Source of the DNA: Malikia sp041190985
GTDB lineage: Bacteria; Pseudomonadota; Gammaproteobacteria; Burkholderiales; Burkholderiaceae_C
Assembly: GCA_041190985.1 (NCBI GenBank)
Contig: JBEEPT010000276.1
Location: 1 to 5,024, forward strand
Length of the DNA: 5,024 nucleotides
Direction of reading: 5' to 3'
Each line of letters begins with the position of its first letter. The first letter of the stretch is position 1. Shown one piece after another: positions 1 through 5,024 of this stretch. The position numbers were made by a program, and so were the translations under genes. The notes below the pieces were generated by a model. That model was not told the DNA's origin. It did no database searches and saw only the letters and a program-made list of their open reading frames with translations.

Positions 1-426
1 AACGCCGACCTGGGCTCCACGCTGAAGAAGCTGGTTCTGATCCGCAAGATCATGGCCGACCTGTACGCCGCGGGCTACCCGGCCGACGCCATCGTGCTGA
101 ACCCGGCCGACTGGGCCACCATCGAGATCGAGCTGTTCACCACCGCGGCCGGCCAAACCCTGTACAGCGTCAACGACGCCGGCCAGGCCCGGCTGTTCGG
201 CGTGCCAGTGATCCAGGCCATCGGCATGGCGGCCGACACGTTCCAGGTGGGGCGCTTCAGCGAGGCCTACATGATCTACAACCGCGAGGGCGTGGTGGTG
301 GAGATGAGCGACAGCGACAGCGACAACTTCACCAAGAACTTGATCACGCTGCGCGCCGAGCGGCGCCTGGCGCTGGCTACCGAGAAGCCCGCGGCCGTGC
401 GCGGCGGCGACCTGACGCCCGCGTGA
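1..426 (+). CDS. Major capsid protein, HK97 fold (C-terminal part, 5' end missing)
   Basis: The reading frame is open from base 1 with no stop, so the gene starts upstream; the ATG at 52 is internal. The 141 visible residues are roughly the last third of a typical ~400-residue HK97-type capsid subunit, which assembles the icosahedral shell. Visible family marks are a helix and strand around DLYAAGYPADAIVLNPADW (residues 20-38 of the fragment), LFGVPVIQAIGM (65-76), FSEAYMIYNREGVVVEMS (86-103), and the closing strand/helix region with FTKNLITLRAERRLALA (110-126). This matches the A-domain and final P-domain segment of the fold. A capsid maturation protease and the N-terminal delta domain would lie outside the window. 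A terminator-like hairpin follows 29 bases after the stop codon, consistent with a highly expressed gene given its own transcript end. Family assignment is by recognition of these motifs, not a search. Confidence 0.92.
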   Translation, partial: NADLGSTLKKLVLIRKIMADLYAAGYPADAIVLNPADWATIEIELFTTAAGQTLYSVNDAGQARLFGVPVIQAIGMAADTFQVGRFSEAYMIYNREGVVVEMSDSDSDNFTKNLITLRAERRLALATEKPAAVRGGDLTPA

Positions 427-455
427 TGGCCCGCTGACCGATCGTTCCTCGATCC

Positions 456-483
456 AAGAGGCCCGCCACCGTGCGGGCCTCTT
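456..483 (+). terminator. Terminator-like hairpin after the capsid gene
   Basis: A perfect 11-bp stem pairs AAGAGGCCCGC (456-466) with GCGGGCCTCTT (473-483), with a 6-base loop CACCGT. The U-tract is short (CTCTTTA), so termination may be partial. It fills most of the 73-base gap between the capsid gene and the next start, and likely lets the capsid transcript end in excess over downstream genes. Its core is shared with the hairpin at 4278-4300. No promoter is apparent in the gap, so genes downstream are presumably reached by read-through. Confidence 0.75.
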
Positions 484-487
484 TACT

Positions 488-493
488 GGAGGA
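488..493 (+). promoter_or_regulatory. Strong ribosome binding site for the 500-724 gene
   Basis: GGAGGA lies 6 bases before the ATG at 500, immediately downstream of the hairpin. It decides the start of this small gene and argues that it is real despite its short length. Confidence 0.8.
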
Positions 494-499
494 ACCCAC

Positions 500-724
500 A
501 TGCAGGTACTCATCAGGTTCATCGCCAGCGGCAGCAGCAGCGTCACCGGCAACTTCGCGCCGGGCGACCTGTTGCGCTGCGGCGCAGACCATGCACGGCA
601 CTTCGTCGAGGAGGCGCGCTGCGCCGTCTATGCCGACAGCCCCGCCGCGCCGCCCAGCCATGTGGCGCGCGATGACACCAAGCCCGCCAAACCGCGCCGC
701 ACCAGCGCAAAGGATCGAGCATGA
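500..724 (+). CDS. Small phage head-region protein of unknown function (74 aa)
   Basis: I do not recognise a named family. The start is well supported by GGAGGA 6 bases upstream, and the stop overlaps the next start in an ATGA arrangement, implying coupled translation. The N-terminal two thirds (residues 1-46) look like a small folded unit: a strand (MQVLIRFI), a Gly/Ser turn, NFAPGDLLRC (18-27), then a helix ADHARHFVEEARCAVY (29-44). The PGD-then-Ala-rich-helix pattern recalls the short proteins often found after capsid genes. The last ~28 residues are Pro/Lys/Arg-rich and probably disordered. No signal peptide or membrane segment is seen. Position directly after the capsid gene suggests a head accessory or decoration role, but that is inference. 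Its N-terminus loosely resembles the first ~38 residues of the next protein. Confidence 0.8.
   Translation: MQVLIRFIASGSSSVTGNFAPGDLLRCGADHARHFVEEARCAVYADSPAAPPSHVARDDTKPAKPRRTSAKDRA
709..714 (+). promoter_or_regulatory. Ribosome binding site for the 594-residue protein
   Basis: AAAGGA sits inside the end of the preceding gene, 6 bases before the ATG at 721. It supports this start over downstream methionines and works together with the ATGA stop/start overlap. Confidence 0.65.
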
Positions 725-2505
725 CCATTCAGCTTCTGCAGCCGTGGAACGGCAACGCGCCCGCGATCTACACCACATTCACAGCCGCCGAAGAGGCCAG
801 CCTGATTGCGAAAGGGTTGGCGCGCCTGTATCCGGTAGCCAACGCTGCCAGCCCCGTGGTGAAGACCGGCAGCTACGTCGGCACCGGCAACCTGCGTCGC
901 GTGGCGTGCGGAATGCGCCCCGATGTGGTGTTCGTCGTCGCGGACGATTCTCAGTACATGATCTGGCGCCACCAGGGCACCTACCGTGGCCGCGCCGTGC
1001 GCATGGGCAGCAAAGGCGGGCACTCGTCCGGCGGCGTCATCGAGTTCACAGACGATGGTTTTCAGGTCACTTCTGCCGCGCAGTCCAACACCAACGGCAC
1101 CACCTATCACTGGGTGGCCATCGCCGACAACGGGTCTGGCCGCCTGGTGATGGGCGGGCACATCGGCAACGGCGCGGTGCGCGACTTCTCATCCCTGATC
1201 GAAGAGACGCCGGTTTTCTTCATGGCCGGCCGCGACAACACCTACAGCCGCTGGTTCCGGGCAGCGGGGCAGTCCAACGCCTACGCGATGGACGCGGCCG
1301 CCAGCAGTTCGACCATGATTTCGTCGCTGTCCCCAGTGACGATCTCCGCCGCAGCCGATCTCAACGAACTGACGGAGTACCCCAGCAATCCTGGTGCCGA
1401 GGGTGTGGACTGGATCGCGTTTCTGGACTGCCCGGCGTGGAGCGTCCTGCAATACACCGGTGATGGCACCGCGTCCGACTACGTGGTGCGCCTGCCAGGG
1501 TGGTCGGCCGAAGAATACGGCGCCATGGCCATCATCAAGGGGCACAACGACTCCACCCCGACTGCTGCGCAGATCGTGGTTCCTGCCAAGAGCAGCACCC
1601 GAGCGCTGCCGGCTGACGGCACATCCTGGACCAGCACCGCGGTCTCGGCCTGGAATGGCCCGCTACTCACGCTATCGGGCACGGGCGGCGCCAATTACCT
1701 CAAGGTCAACGAGGCTGCCACGGTCTACACCGTGTTTGCCATCAAGGCCAGCCCGCTCACGCAATCGGTTTCGCAACTGCCATCGCGCACCTATGTCGGC
1801 CGCCCGGCTCTGCGCTGCGAAACCGGCGGCGGCATCATCACGCAGGTGACGGAAGACGTCTTCGACATCGAGGCGAACGTGAACAGCGTGCGACCGATCA
1901 CCGTCGAGTGGTTCGGCATCTACGATGCTCGCGCCGCCGAATCACCGCTGTGGGCCTTCTCGCAGACGCCTGCGGTGTGTGCCCTGCGATTGTTCGGCGC
2001 CACCGGGTCGTGGGACACCACCAATGACCTGACGGAGCTGCGGCTCGTGCGTTATTCCGGCGGCGAAGTCGAGGACAACTTTGGCCGGCGGCCCGCGCGT
2101 GGCGCCCTGGTGCACCTGGTGCTGCGCTCCAACGGCACGCACGACAGCAGCACTTATCGGCTGACGATGAACGGCCGGTATCACATGGAGGTCAAGCGTA
2201 ACCACGGCATAGGGCAAACGGCGACCACCAAGCTGGCGTTCATGTGCCACCGCGACACCAGCGATGCCATTGCAAACTCCTCCGTGGGCATGGCGATGGC
2301 CCTGTGCCGCCTGTGGGACCGGGAGCTCACCAACAGCGAAGTCGCTGCCCGCGCTCAGATCTGCTTCGGCGCGCAAGACGTCGCCGACGTATCCGATTTC
2401 TTCGAGGAGTGGGACGCGGCGAACTATGGCGCCGGTGTGCTGCCGGCAACCAGGAACATCGAAAACTGCGGTGTGGTGACGAACTGCACGCAAATTTACG
2501 TCTGA
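721..2505 (+). CDS. Putative capsid decoration/head-fibre protein: triplicated domain plus LamG-like C-terminus
   Basis: This 594-residue protein has a mosaic build. Residues 1-38 form a short module (strand, TFTAAEEASLIAKGLARLY helix) like that of small proteins encoded after phage capsid genes. Residues 49-136, 145-236 and 244-343 are three diverged copies of one ~95-residue domain: each opens with a GxG turn (YVGTGN, HIGNGA, YTGDGT) and closes with a YHWVAI, VDWIAF or YTVFAI strand. Copy 1 (GMRPDVVFV near 64-72, DDGFQVTS, NTNGTTYHWVAIAD) resembles the phage domain I recall as DUF7483. Residues ~357-547 look like a LamG/concanavalin-type jelly roll: ITVEWFGIYD, LVHLVLRSNG, YRLTMNGRYHM and the typical closing MALCRLWDRELTNSEVAARA. 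Such domains often bind glycans. The gene lies between the capsid and connector genes, where decoration proteins are encoded, so virion surface display is inferred. A misplaced tail-fibre gene is the alternative. Three hand-counted stretches average about 62% GC, lower than most sampled downstream genes. Confidence 0.82.
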   Translation: MTIQLLQPWNGNAPAIYTTFTAAEEASLIAKGLARLYPVANAASPVVKTGSYVGTGNLRRVACGMRPDVVFVVADDSQYMIWRHQGTYRGRAVRMGSKGGHSSGGVIEFTDDGFQVTSAAQSNTNGTTYHWVAIADNGSGRLVMGGHIGNGAVRDFSSLIEETPVFFMAGRDNTYSRWFRAAGQSNAYAMDAAASSSTMISSLSPVTISAAADLNELTEYPSNPGAEGVDWIAFLDCPAWSVLQYTGDGTASDYVVRLPGWSAEEYGAMAIIKGHNDSTPTAAQIVVPAKSSTRALPADGTSWTSTAVSAWNGPLLTLSGTGGANYLKVNEAATVYTVFAIKASPLTQSVSQLPSRTYVGRPALRCETGGGIITQVTEDVFDIEANVNSVRPITVEWFGIYDARAAESPLWAFSQTPAVCALRLFGATGSWDTTNDLTELRLVRYSGGEVEDNFGRRPARGALVHLVLRSNGTHDSSTYRLTMNGRYHMEVKRNHGIGQTATTKLAFMCHRDTSDAIANSSVGMAMALCRLWDRELTNSEVAARAQICFGAQDVADVSDFFEEWDAANYGAGVLPATRNIENCGVVTNCTQIYV

Positions 2506-2506
2506 C

Positions 2507-3067
2507 ATGCGCCTGTTGACTGCTCCAGTGCTCGAGCCCGTCACGGCTTCCGAGGCCAAGCTCGCCGCGCGCATCGCCGAGACGTCGGCCTTCGACGCCA
2601 TCGTGCCAGGCCTGATCGTCGCCGCCCGCCAGCTGGCCGAGCAGGTGACGGGCCGCCATCTGATGCAGCAGACCTGGCGCATCGAGCTCACCGACTGGCC
2701 GGCCAGCACCGACGTGTTCGAGATCCACCGCGCCACTGCCGCCGCGGTGTCCTACTGGAGCACCGGCGCCGCCTGGGTCACGCTCAGCGGCGCCAGCTAC
2801 GAGTTCGCGGCGGTGGGCAACGGCACCGGCATCGTGCCGGCCATCGGGCTCGCCTGGCCCACGCTGGGCGAGAAGGCCATCGGCGCGCGCGTGCGCATCG
2901 ACCTGACGGCCGGCGAGACCGACCCGCAGGCCGTGCCCGAGTGCGTGCGCCTGTACATCAAGGCGCTGGTGGCCTACTGGATCGACACGCCGGTGGCGGC
3001 GTCGGGCGCCTCGCTCGAAGAAGCGCCGTTCCTGCGCATGCTGCTGGATCCGGCCAAGCTGTACTGA
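2507..3067 (+). CDS. Head-tail connector protein, phiE125 gp8 / HK97 gp6-like
   Basis: This 186-residue protein fits the connector family that forms a ring under the portal and makes the first layer of the neck. The N-terminus has the family's opening: a short strand, then EPVTASEAKLAARI (10-23). A helical core follows, with LIVAARQLAEQVTGRHLMQQ (36-55) and then the TWRIELTDWP strand (56-65). The middle is beta-rich (VSYWSTGAAWVTLSG, YEFAAVGNGTGIV), and the C-terminus returns to helix (PECVRLYIKALVAYWID, 144-160). Length matches the ~190-residue phiE125 gp8 type rather than the shorter ~110-residue HK97 gp6. The start is one base past the stop of the previous gene. I see no clear Shine-Dalgarno sequence in the A/T-containing stretch before it, so initiation probably depends on ribosomes ending the upstream gene. 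The ATG is preferred because the family motif begins almost at once. Confidence 0.88.
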   Translation: MRLLTAPVLEPVTASEAKLAARIAETSAFDAIVPGLIVAARQLAEQVTGRHLMQQTWRIELTDWPASTDVFEIHRATAAAVSYWSTGAAWVTLSGASYEFAAVGNGTGIVPAIGLAWPTLGEKAIGARVRIDLTAGETDPQAVPECVRLYIKALVAYWIDTPVAASGASLEEAPFLRMLLDPAKLY

Positions 3068-3075
3068 CGCCCGCC

Positions 3076-3420
3076 ATGGCCCGCCACCTCTCCGCCGCTG
3101 ACCTGCGCGACCAGATCGTGCTGCAGCAACTGCCCGCCACGCAAGACGCGCACGGGCAGGAATCAGCCACCTGGGCCGACTTCGCCACCGTGTGGTGCAA
3201 GCCCGAGCCCCTGCGCGGGCGCGACTTCTTTGCCGCCGCGCAGGCGCAGGCCAGCGTGTCGGCGCGCTTCACCATCCGCTGGCGCGACGATCTGCCGGCC
3301 CGCCTGCGCGTGCTGTGGCGCGGCCAGGCCTATGACGTGCAAGGCGAGCCCATCGACATCGACGGGCGCCGCGCCTGGCTCGAGCTGATGTGCCAGACCG
3401 GGGTGAGGGACGCCGCATGA
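3076..3420 (+). CDS. Head closure / head-tail adaptor protein (SPP1 gp16-like, phage head-tail joining family)
   Basis: The 114-residue product matches the small beta-barrel stopper family that sits below the connector ring and seals DNA in the head before tail joining. Family marks are the opening ADLRDQIVLQQL (8-19), a variable loop, WADFATVWCKPEPLRGRDFF (33-52), then ARFTIRWRDDLP (63-74) and LRVLWRGQAYDVQG (78-91) with the C-terminal strands. The frame stays open upstream to 2941, but that part overlaps the connector gene, and the ATG at 3076 lies just before the family's characteristic N-terminus. It is 8 bases after the connector stop. No good Shine-Dalgarno sequence is visible, so coupling to the connector gene is likely. 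Its own stop overlaps the next ATG (ATGA at 3417). Confidence 0.86.
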   Translation: MARHLSAADLRDQIVLQQLPATQDAHGQESATWADFATVWCKPEPLRGRDFFAAAQAQASVSARFTIRWRDDLPARLRVLWRGQAYDVQGEPIDIDGRRAWLELMCQTGVRDAA

Positions 3421-3884
3421 TCAGCGCCAAGGTGTACGGCATCCCCGAGCTGAAGGCCGCGCTGGCCGGTATCGTGCCCAAGCTGCGGCGCCAGGCGCTG
3501 CGCAACGCGCTGGCCGCCGGCGCGCGCATCGTGCGCGACGATGCCAAGCGCCGCGCACCGGTGCTGCAGCCCACGCTGCGCGCGCCCTACCGCAAGGCCG
3601 GCACCGTGCGCAAGGCCATCGTGGTGCGCACCAGCAAGCGCGCCCGTGCCAAGGGCGACGTGGGCGTGTTCGTCAACGTGCGGCCGGCCAAGACCGGCCA
3701 GCGCGGCGCCAAGAACCCGAGCGACCCGTTCTACTGGCGGTTCCTCGAGTTCGGCACCCGCAAGATGAGCGCGCGCGCGTTCCTGCAGCCCGCCACGGCG
3801 CGGCTGGCCGAGGCACTGGAGAAGTTCAAGGCCGTGATCGGCCCGCAGATCCAGAAGATGAACAAGAAGGGCGGCACGCTGTGA
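3417..3884 (+). CDS. HK97 gp10-like tail-component protein
   Basis: The 155-residue product belongs to the HK97 gp10 family, a neck or tail-terminus component. The diagnostic stretch is at residues 105-126: FYWRFLEFGTRKMSARAFLQ, then PA, equivalent to the family's EFGT...ArPFl.PA motif. The N-terminus (VYGIPELKAALAGIVPKLRR) and the following helix ALRNALAAGARIVRDDAKRRAP (27-48) also fit. The middle is unusually rich in Arg/Lys, and the C-terminus ends in a lysine-rich tail (QKMNKKGGTL). The frame could begin at 3390, but the ATG at 3417 is better: a GAGGGA ribosome binding site lies at 3405-3410, the start overlaps the upstream stop by 4 bases, and homologues begin right before the VxGxxEL motif. 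This is one of the most GC-rich stretches here (49 of 60 bases at 3481-3540). Confidence 0.92.
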   Translation: MISAKVYGIPELKAALAGIVPKLRRQALRNALAAGARIVRDDAKRRAPVLQPTLRAPYRKAGTVRKAIVVRTSKRARAKGDVGVFVNVRPAKTGQRGAKNPSDPFYWRFLEFGTRKMSARAFLQPATARLAEALEKFKAVIGPQIQKMNKKGGTL

Positions 3885-4243
3885 GCGCCGAGACCGACTT
3901 CCGCGCGCTGCTGGCCGGCCACGCCGGCACCGTGGCGCTGGTGGGCGCGGCGATCGCGCACAACGCCATAGCGCCCAGCGTGGCGCCGCCCTACGTGGTG
4001 TTCACAGCCCAGCACGATCGCGCGCTGGGCCTGGACAACACCCTGCTGGCCGACCCGTGCGTGATCACCGTGCAGTGCTGGTCCAAGACCGCCGCGCAGG
4101 CCGAAAGCGTGGCCGATGCCGTGACTGCCGCCGTGGCCACGGCGCCGGCAGCGCGCGGCGCCTGCGTGACGGCCCGCGCCAGCGGCTATGACGAAGAAAC
4201 CGGCCTGGACGCCACCGTATTGACTGTCGAGTGGTGGGCCTGA
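3881..4243 (+). CDS. Tail completion / tail-to-head joining protein, DUF3168 family (GTG start)
   Basis: The 120-residue product fits the DUF3168 family, related in role to SPP1 gp17 and lambda gpU-type tail terminators that cap the tail tube where it meets the neck. Visible marks are an N-terminal helix with DFRALLAGHAGTVALVG (6-22), the strand PPYVVFTA (36-43), VITVQCWSKTAAQAESVAD (61-79) and a closing strand VLTVEWW (113-119). The start is GTG at 3881, overlapping the previous stop by 4 bases (GTGA), with an AAGAAGG purine stretch 10 bases upstream inside the preceding gene. No nearby ATG gives a full-length product. It is the last gene before the second hairpin, closing the neck-gene block. 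Confidence 0.85.
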   Translation: MSAETDFRALLAGHAGTVALVGAAIAHNAIAPSVAPPYVVFTAQHDRALGLDNTLLADPCVITVQCWSKTAAQAESVADAVTAAVATAPAARGACVTARASGYDEETGLDATVLTVEWWA

Positions 4244-4277
4244 CCGCACAGCCCGCCCGCTGCCACCGCAACCCCAA

Positions 4278-4300
4278 GAAGCCCGCCCCGTGCGGGCTTC
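4278..4300 (+). terminator. Terminator-like hairpin before the tail tube gene
   Basis: A perfect 9-bp stem pairs GAAGCCCGC (4278-4286) with GCGGGCTTC (4292-4300) around a 5-base loop CCCGT. GTCGTTTT follows, so the U-run begins a few bases after the stem. It lies in the 113-base gap 4244-4356, and nothing else is seen there apart from the ribosome binding site near the end. Efficiency may be partial, because the tail gene downstream has no obvious promoter of its own. Confidence 0.72.
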
Positions 4301-4344
4301 GTCGTTTTCAGCAACCCACCGGCCGCCGCGCCGGTTCAAAAGAG

Positions 4345-4350
4345 TAGGAG
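4345..4350 (+). promoter_or_regulatory. Strong ribosome binding site for the major tail gene
   Basis: TAGGAG lies 6 bases before the ATG at 4357. It fixes the start and suits a protein made in many copies per virion. The neck genes upstream have weaker or coupled starts. Confidence 0.8.
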
Positions 4351-4356
4351 CCAACC

Positions 4357-5007
4357 ATGGCACAAGGCGATCTGATCATTGGGCGCGGCGTCCGCGTCGA
4401 GGTGGGCAAGACCGAAGGCGCGGCCAAGACGGTGACGGCCGTCACCCTGGCCAACCCGGGCGTGGCCACCAGCACCGCGCACGGGCTGTCCACCAAAAGC
4501 GTGGGCTACTTCTACAACGTGGCCGGCATGGTGAACCTGGAGGGCCAGGCGGTGCGCCTGGGCACCGTGGCCACCGACACCTTCCAGCTCGAAGACATCG
4601 ACACCACCGACTACCCGGCGTTCACCTCGGGCACGTTCATCCCCATCACCGCCTGGTCCACGCTGAGCAAGGCCACCAGCATTGCCGAGGGCGGCGGCGA
4701 GGCCGACAAGCTCAACGCCACCGTGCTGCTGGACAACATCCGCCAGGAGCGCAACGGCCTGCTGGCCGCCGAAACGATGACCATCGGCCTGCTGGCCGAA
4801 AGCCTGGCAAGCGAGGCGCTGCAGATCGTGCGCCGCGCCGCTCGCGACTCCGACCTGCTGGTGTTCCGCGTCACCTGGAACAACGGCGACGTGCTGGTGT
4901 TCCGCGGCGAACCAAGCAAGCCCGGCCGCGACGTGCAGCAGGGCCAGCTGGGCACCGGCACCATCAGCGTGACGGTGCGCGGCTTCACCACCGAGGGCGC
5001 TGCCTGA
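4357..5007 (+). CDS. Major tail tube protein with an inserted E1-FCCH-like domain
   Basis: The 216-residue product is the likely tail tube subunit, which stacks as rings around the tape measure to form the DNA channel. The opening GDLIIGRGVRVEVGKTEG (4-21), followed after the insert by ITAWSTLSKATSIAEGGGEA (97-116), and the closing LVFRVTWNNGDVLVFRGEPS (168-187) with GTGTISVTVRGF (199-210) fit tail tube proteins of this gene position. Residues ~26-95 look like a separate small beta domain: VTLANPGVATSTAHGLS, YNVAGMVNLEGQAVRLG and TDTFQLEDIDTTDYPAF match the pattern often labelled ubiquitin-activating E1 FCCH domain in phage proteins. That is a structural resemblance only and implies no ubiquitin chemistry. 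The gene has its own strong ribosome binding site and lies after a hairpin, consistent with separate dosage control. It is followed directly by another start codon. Confidence 0.85.
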   Translation: MAQGDLIIGRGVRVEVGKTEGAAKTVTAVTLANPGVATSTAHGLSTKSVGYFYNVAGMVNLEGQAVRLGTVATDTFQLEDIDTTDYPAFTSGTFIPITAWSTLSKATSIAEGGGEADKLNATVLLDNIRQERNGLLAAETMTIGLLAESLASEALQIVRRAARDSDLLVFRVTWNNGDVLVFRGEPSKPGRDVQQGQLGTGTISVTVRGFTTEGAA

Positions 5008-5024
5008 TGGACTGTGCAGCGCTG
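5007..5024 (+). CDS. Start of next tail gene (3' part outside window)
   Basis: An ATG at 5007 shares its A with the TGA of the tail tube gene (TGATG), and GAGGG at 4993-4997 lies 9 bases upstream. Only MDCAAL is visible. By position, a tail assembly chaperone or small tail-tube-associated protein would be expected, but six residues cannot show this. Confidence 0.5.

Larger units (their letters stand above)
1..5024 (+). mobile_element. Tailed-phage/prophage head-to-tail structural module (both ends outside window)
   Basis: Every supported gene is a phage virion gene in the order expected for HK97/lambda-like siphoviruses: capsid, accessory head proteins, connector, head closure, gp10-like protein, tail completion, tail tube. 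Terminase, portal and protease are expected upstream; tail chaperones, tape measure and tip genes downstream. Neither set is in view. Genes are co-directional, with stop/start overlaps at 721, 3417, 3881 and 5007. No integrase or attachment site is seen, so lysogeny cannot be judged from this stretch. Confidence 0.9.

Noticed and set aside
471..1463. A long 330-codon open frame on the + strand overlapping the small gene and the start of the large gene
   Set aside because: Its translation is rich in Arg, His, Pro and Gln with no recognisable fold, its start lies inside the terminator hairpin, and it has no ribosome binding site. It is an off-frame shadow common in high-GC DNA.
1942..2736. A 264-codon open frame on the minus strand
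   Set aside because: It crosses the junction of two well-supported + strand genes and shows no family motif. It is a GC-driven antisense shadow.
2941..3075. N-terminal extension of the head closure gene upstream of 3076
   Set aside because: The extension overlaps the connector's coding sequence, and the family's conserved start follows the ATG at 3076.
3731..4363. A 210-codon minus-strand open frame covering the DUF3168 gene
   Set aside because: It runs antisense to two genes with clear family motifs and through the hairpin. The Gly/Arg/His-rich translation shows nothing recognisable.
4432..4641. A true ubiquitin-like pathway component, suggested by the E1-FCCH resemblance
   Set aside because: Only the small beta domain is similar. 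No adenylation domain, catalytic cysteine region or ubiquitin-like partner is present, so it is read as a structural domain.
1..5024. A hidden defence, toxin-antitoxin or other non-virion system
   Set aside because: Apart from the small unknown gene at 500-724 and the large accessory gene, every frame with coding support is a standard structural family. No enzyme motifs, RNA arrays or paired small genes of that kind are seen.

Overview
The window carries the head-to-tail morphogenesis segment of a tailed, long-tailed (siphovirus-type) bacteriophage or prophage. All genes are on the + strand and tightly packed. The GC content is high: 60-base stretches I counted by hand run from about 62% to 82%. 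Together with the protein families present (an HK97-type capsid and a connector resembling the phiE125 gp8 family), this suggests a high-GC proteobacterial host, most likely in the Burkholderiales. The host assignment is inference. No integrase, attachment site or host gene is visible, so free phage and integrated prophage cannot be told apart.

Layout: 1-426 is the C-terminal third of the major capsid protein, followed by a perfect-stem terminator-like hairpin (456-483). At 500-724 is a small unrecognised protein, overlapping by 4 bases a large 594-residue protein (721-2505). The large protein has a short N-terminal module, three divergent copies of a ~95-residue domain, and a LamG/concanavalin-like C-terminal domain. 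Next come the standard connector genes: head-tail connector (2507-3067), head closure/adaptor (3076-3420), HK97 gp10-like tail protein (3417-3884) and a DUF3168-type tail completion protein (GTG start, 3881-4243). A second hairpin (4278-4300), nearly identical in core sequence to the first, lies before the major tail tube gene (4357-5007). The tail tube protein appears to carry an inserted E1-FCCH-like domain. The first six codons of a further gene begin at 5007.

How the genes work together: the capsid protein builds the shell. The connector, closure, gp10-like and DUF3168 proteins form the neck and tail-end layers joining the portal to the tail tube, and the 4357-5007 product polymerises into the tube. 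The 721-2505 gene is not part of the minimal set. Its position directly after the capsid gene and its sugar-binding-type domain make it a candidate capsid decoration or head-fibre protein. It is the most interesting item here; the rest is a conventional structural cassette. I saw no RNA genes, CRISPR arrays, insertion sequences or defence systems.
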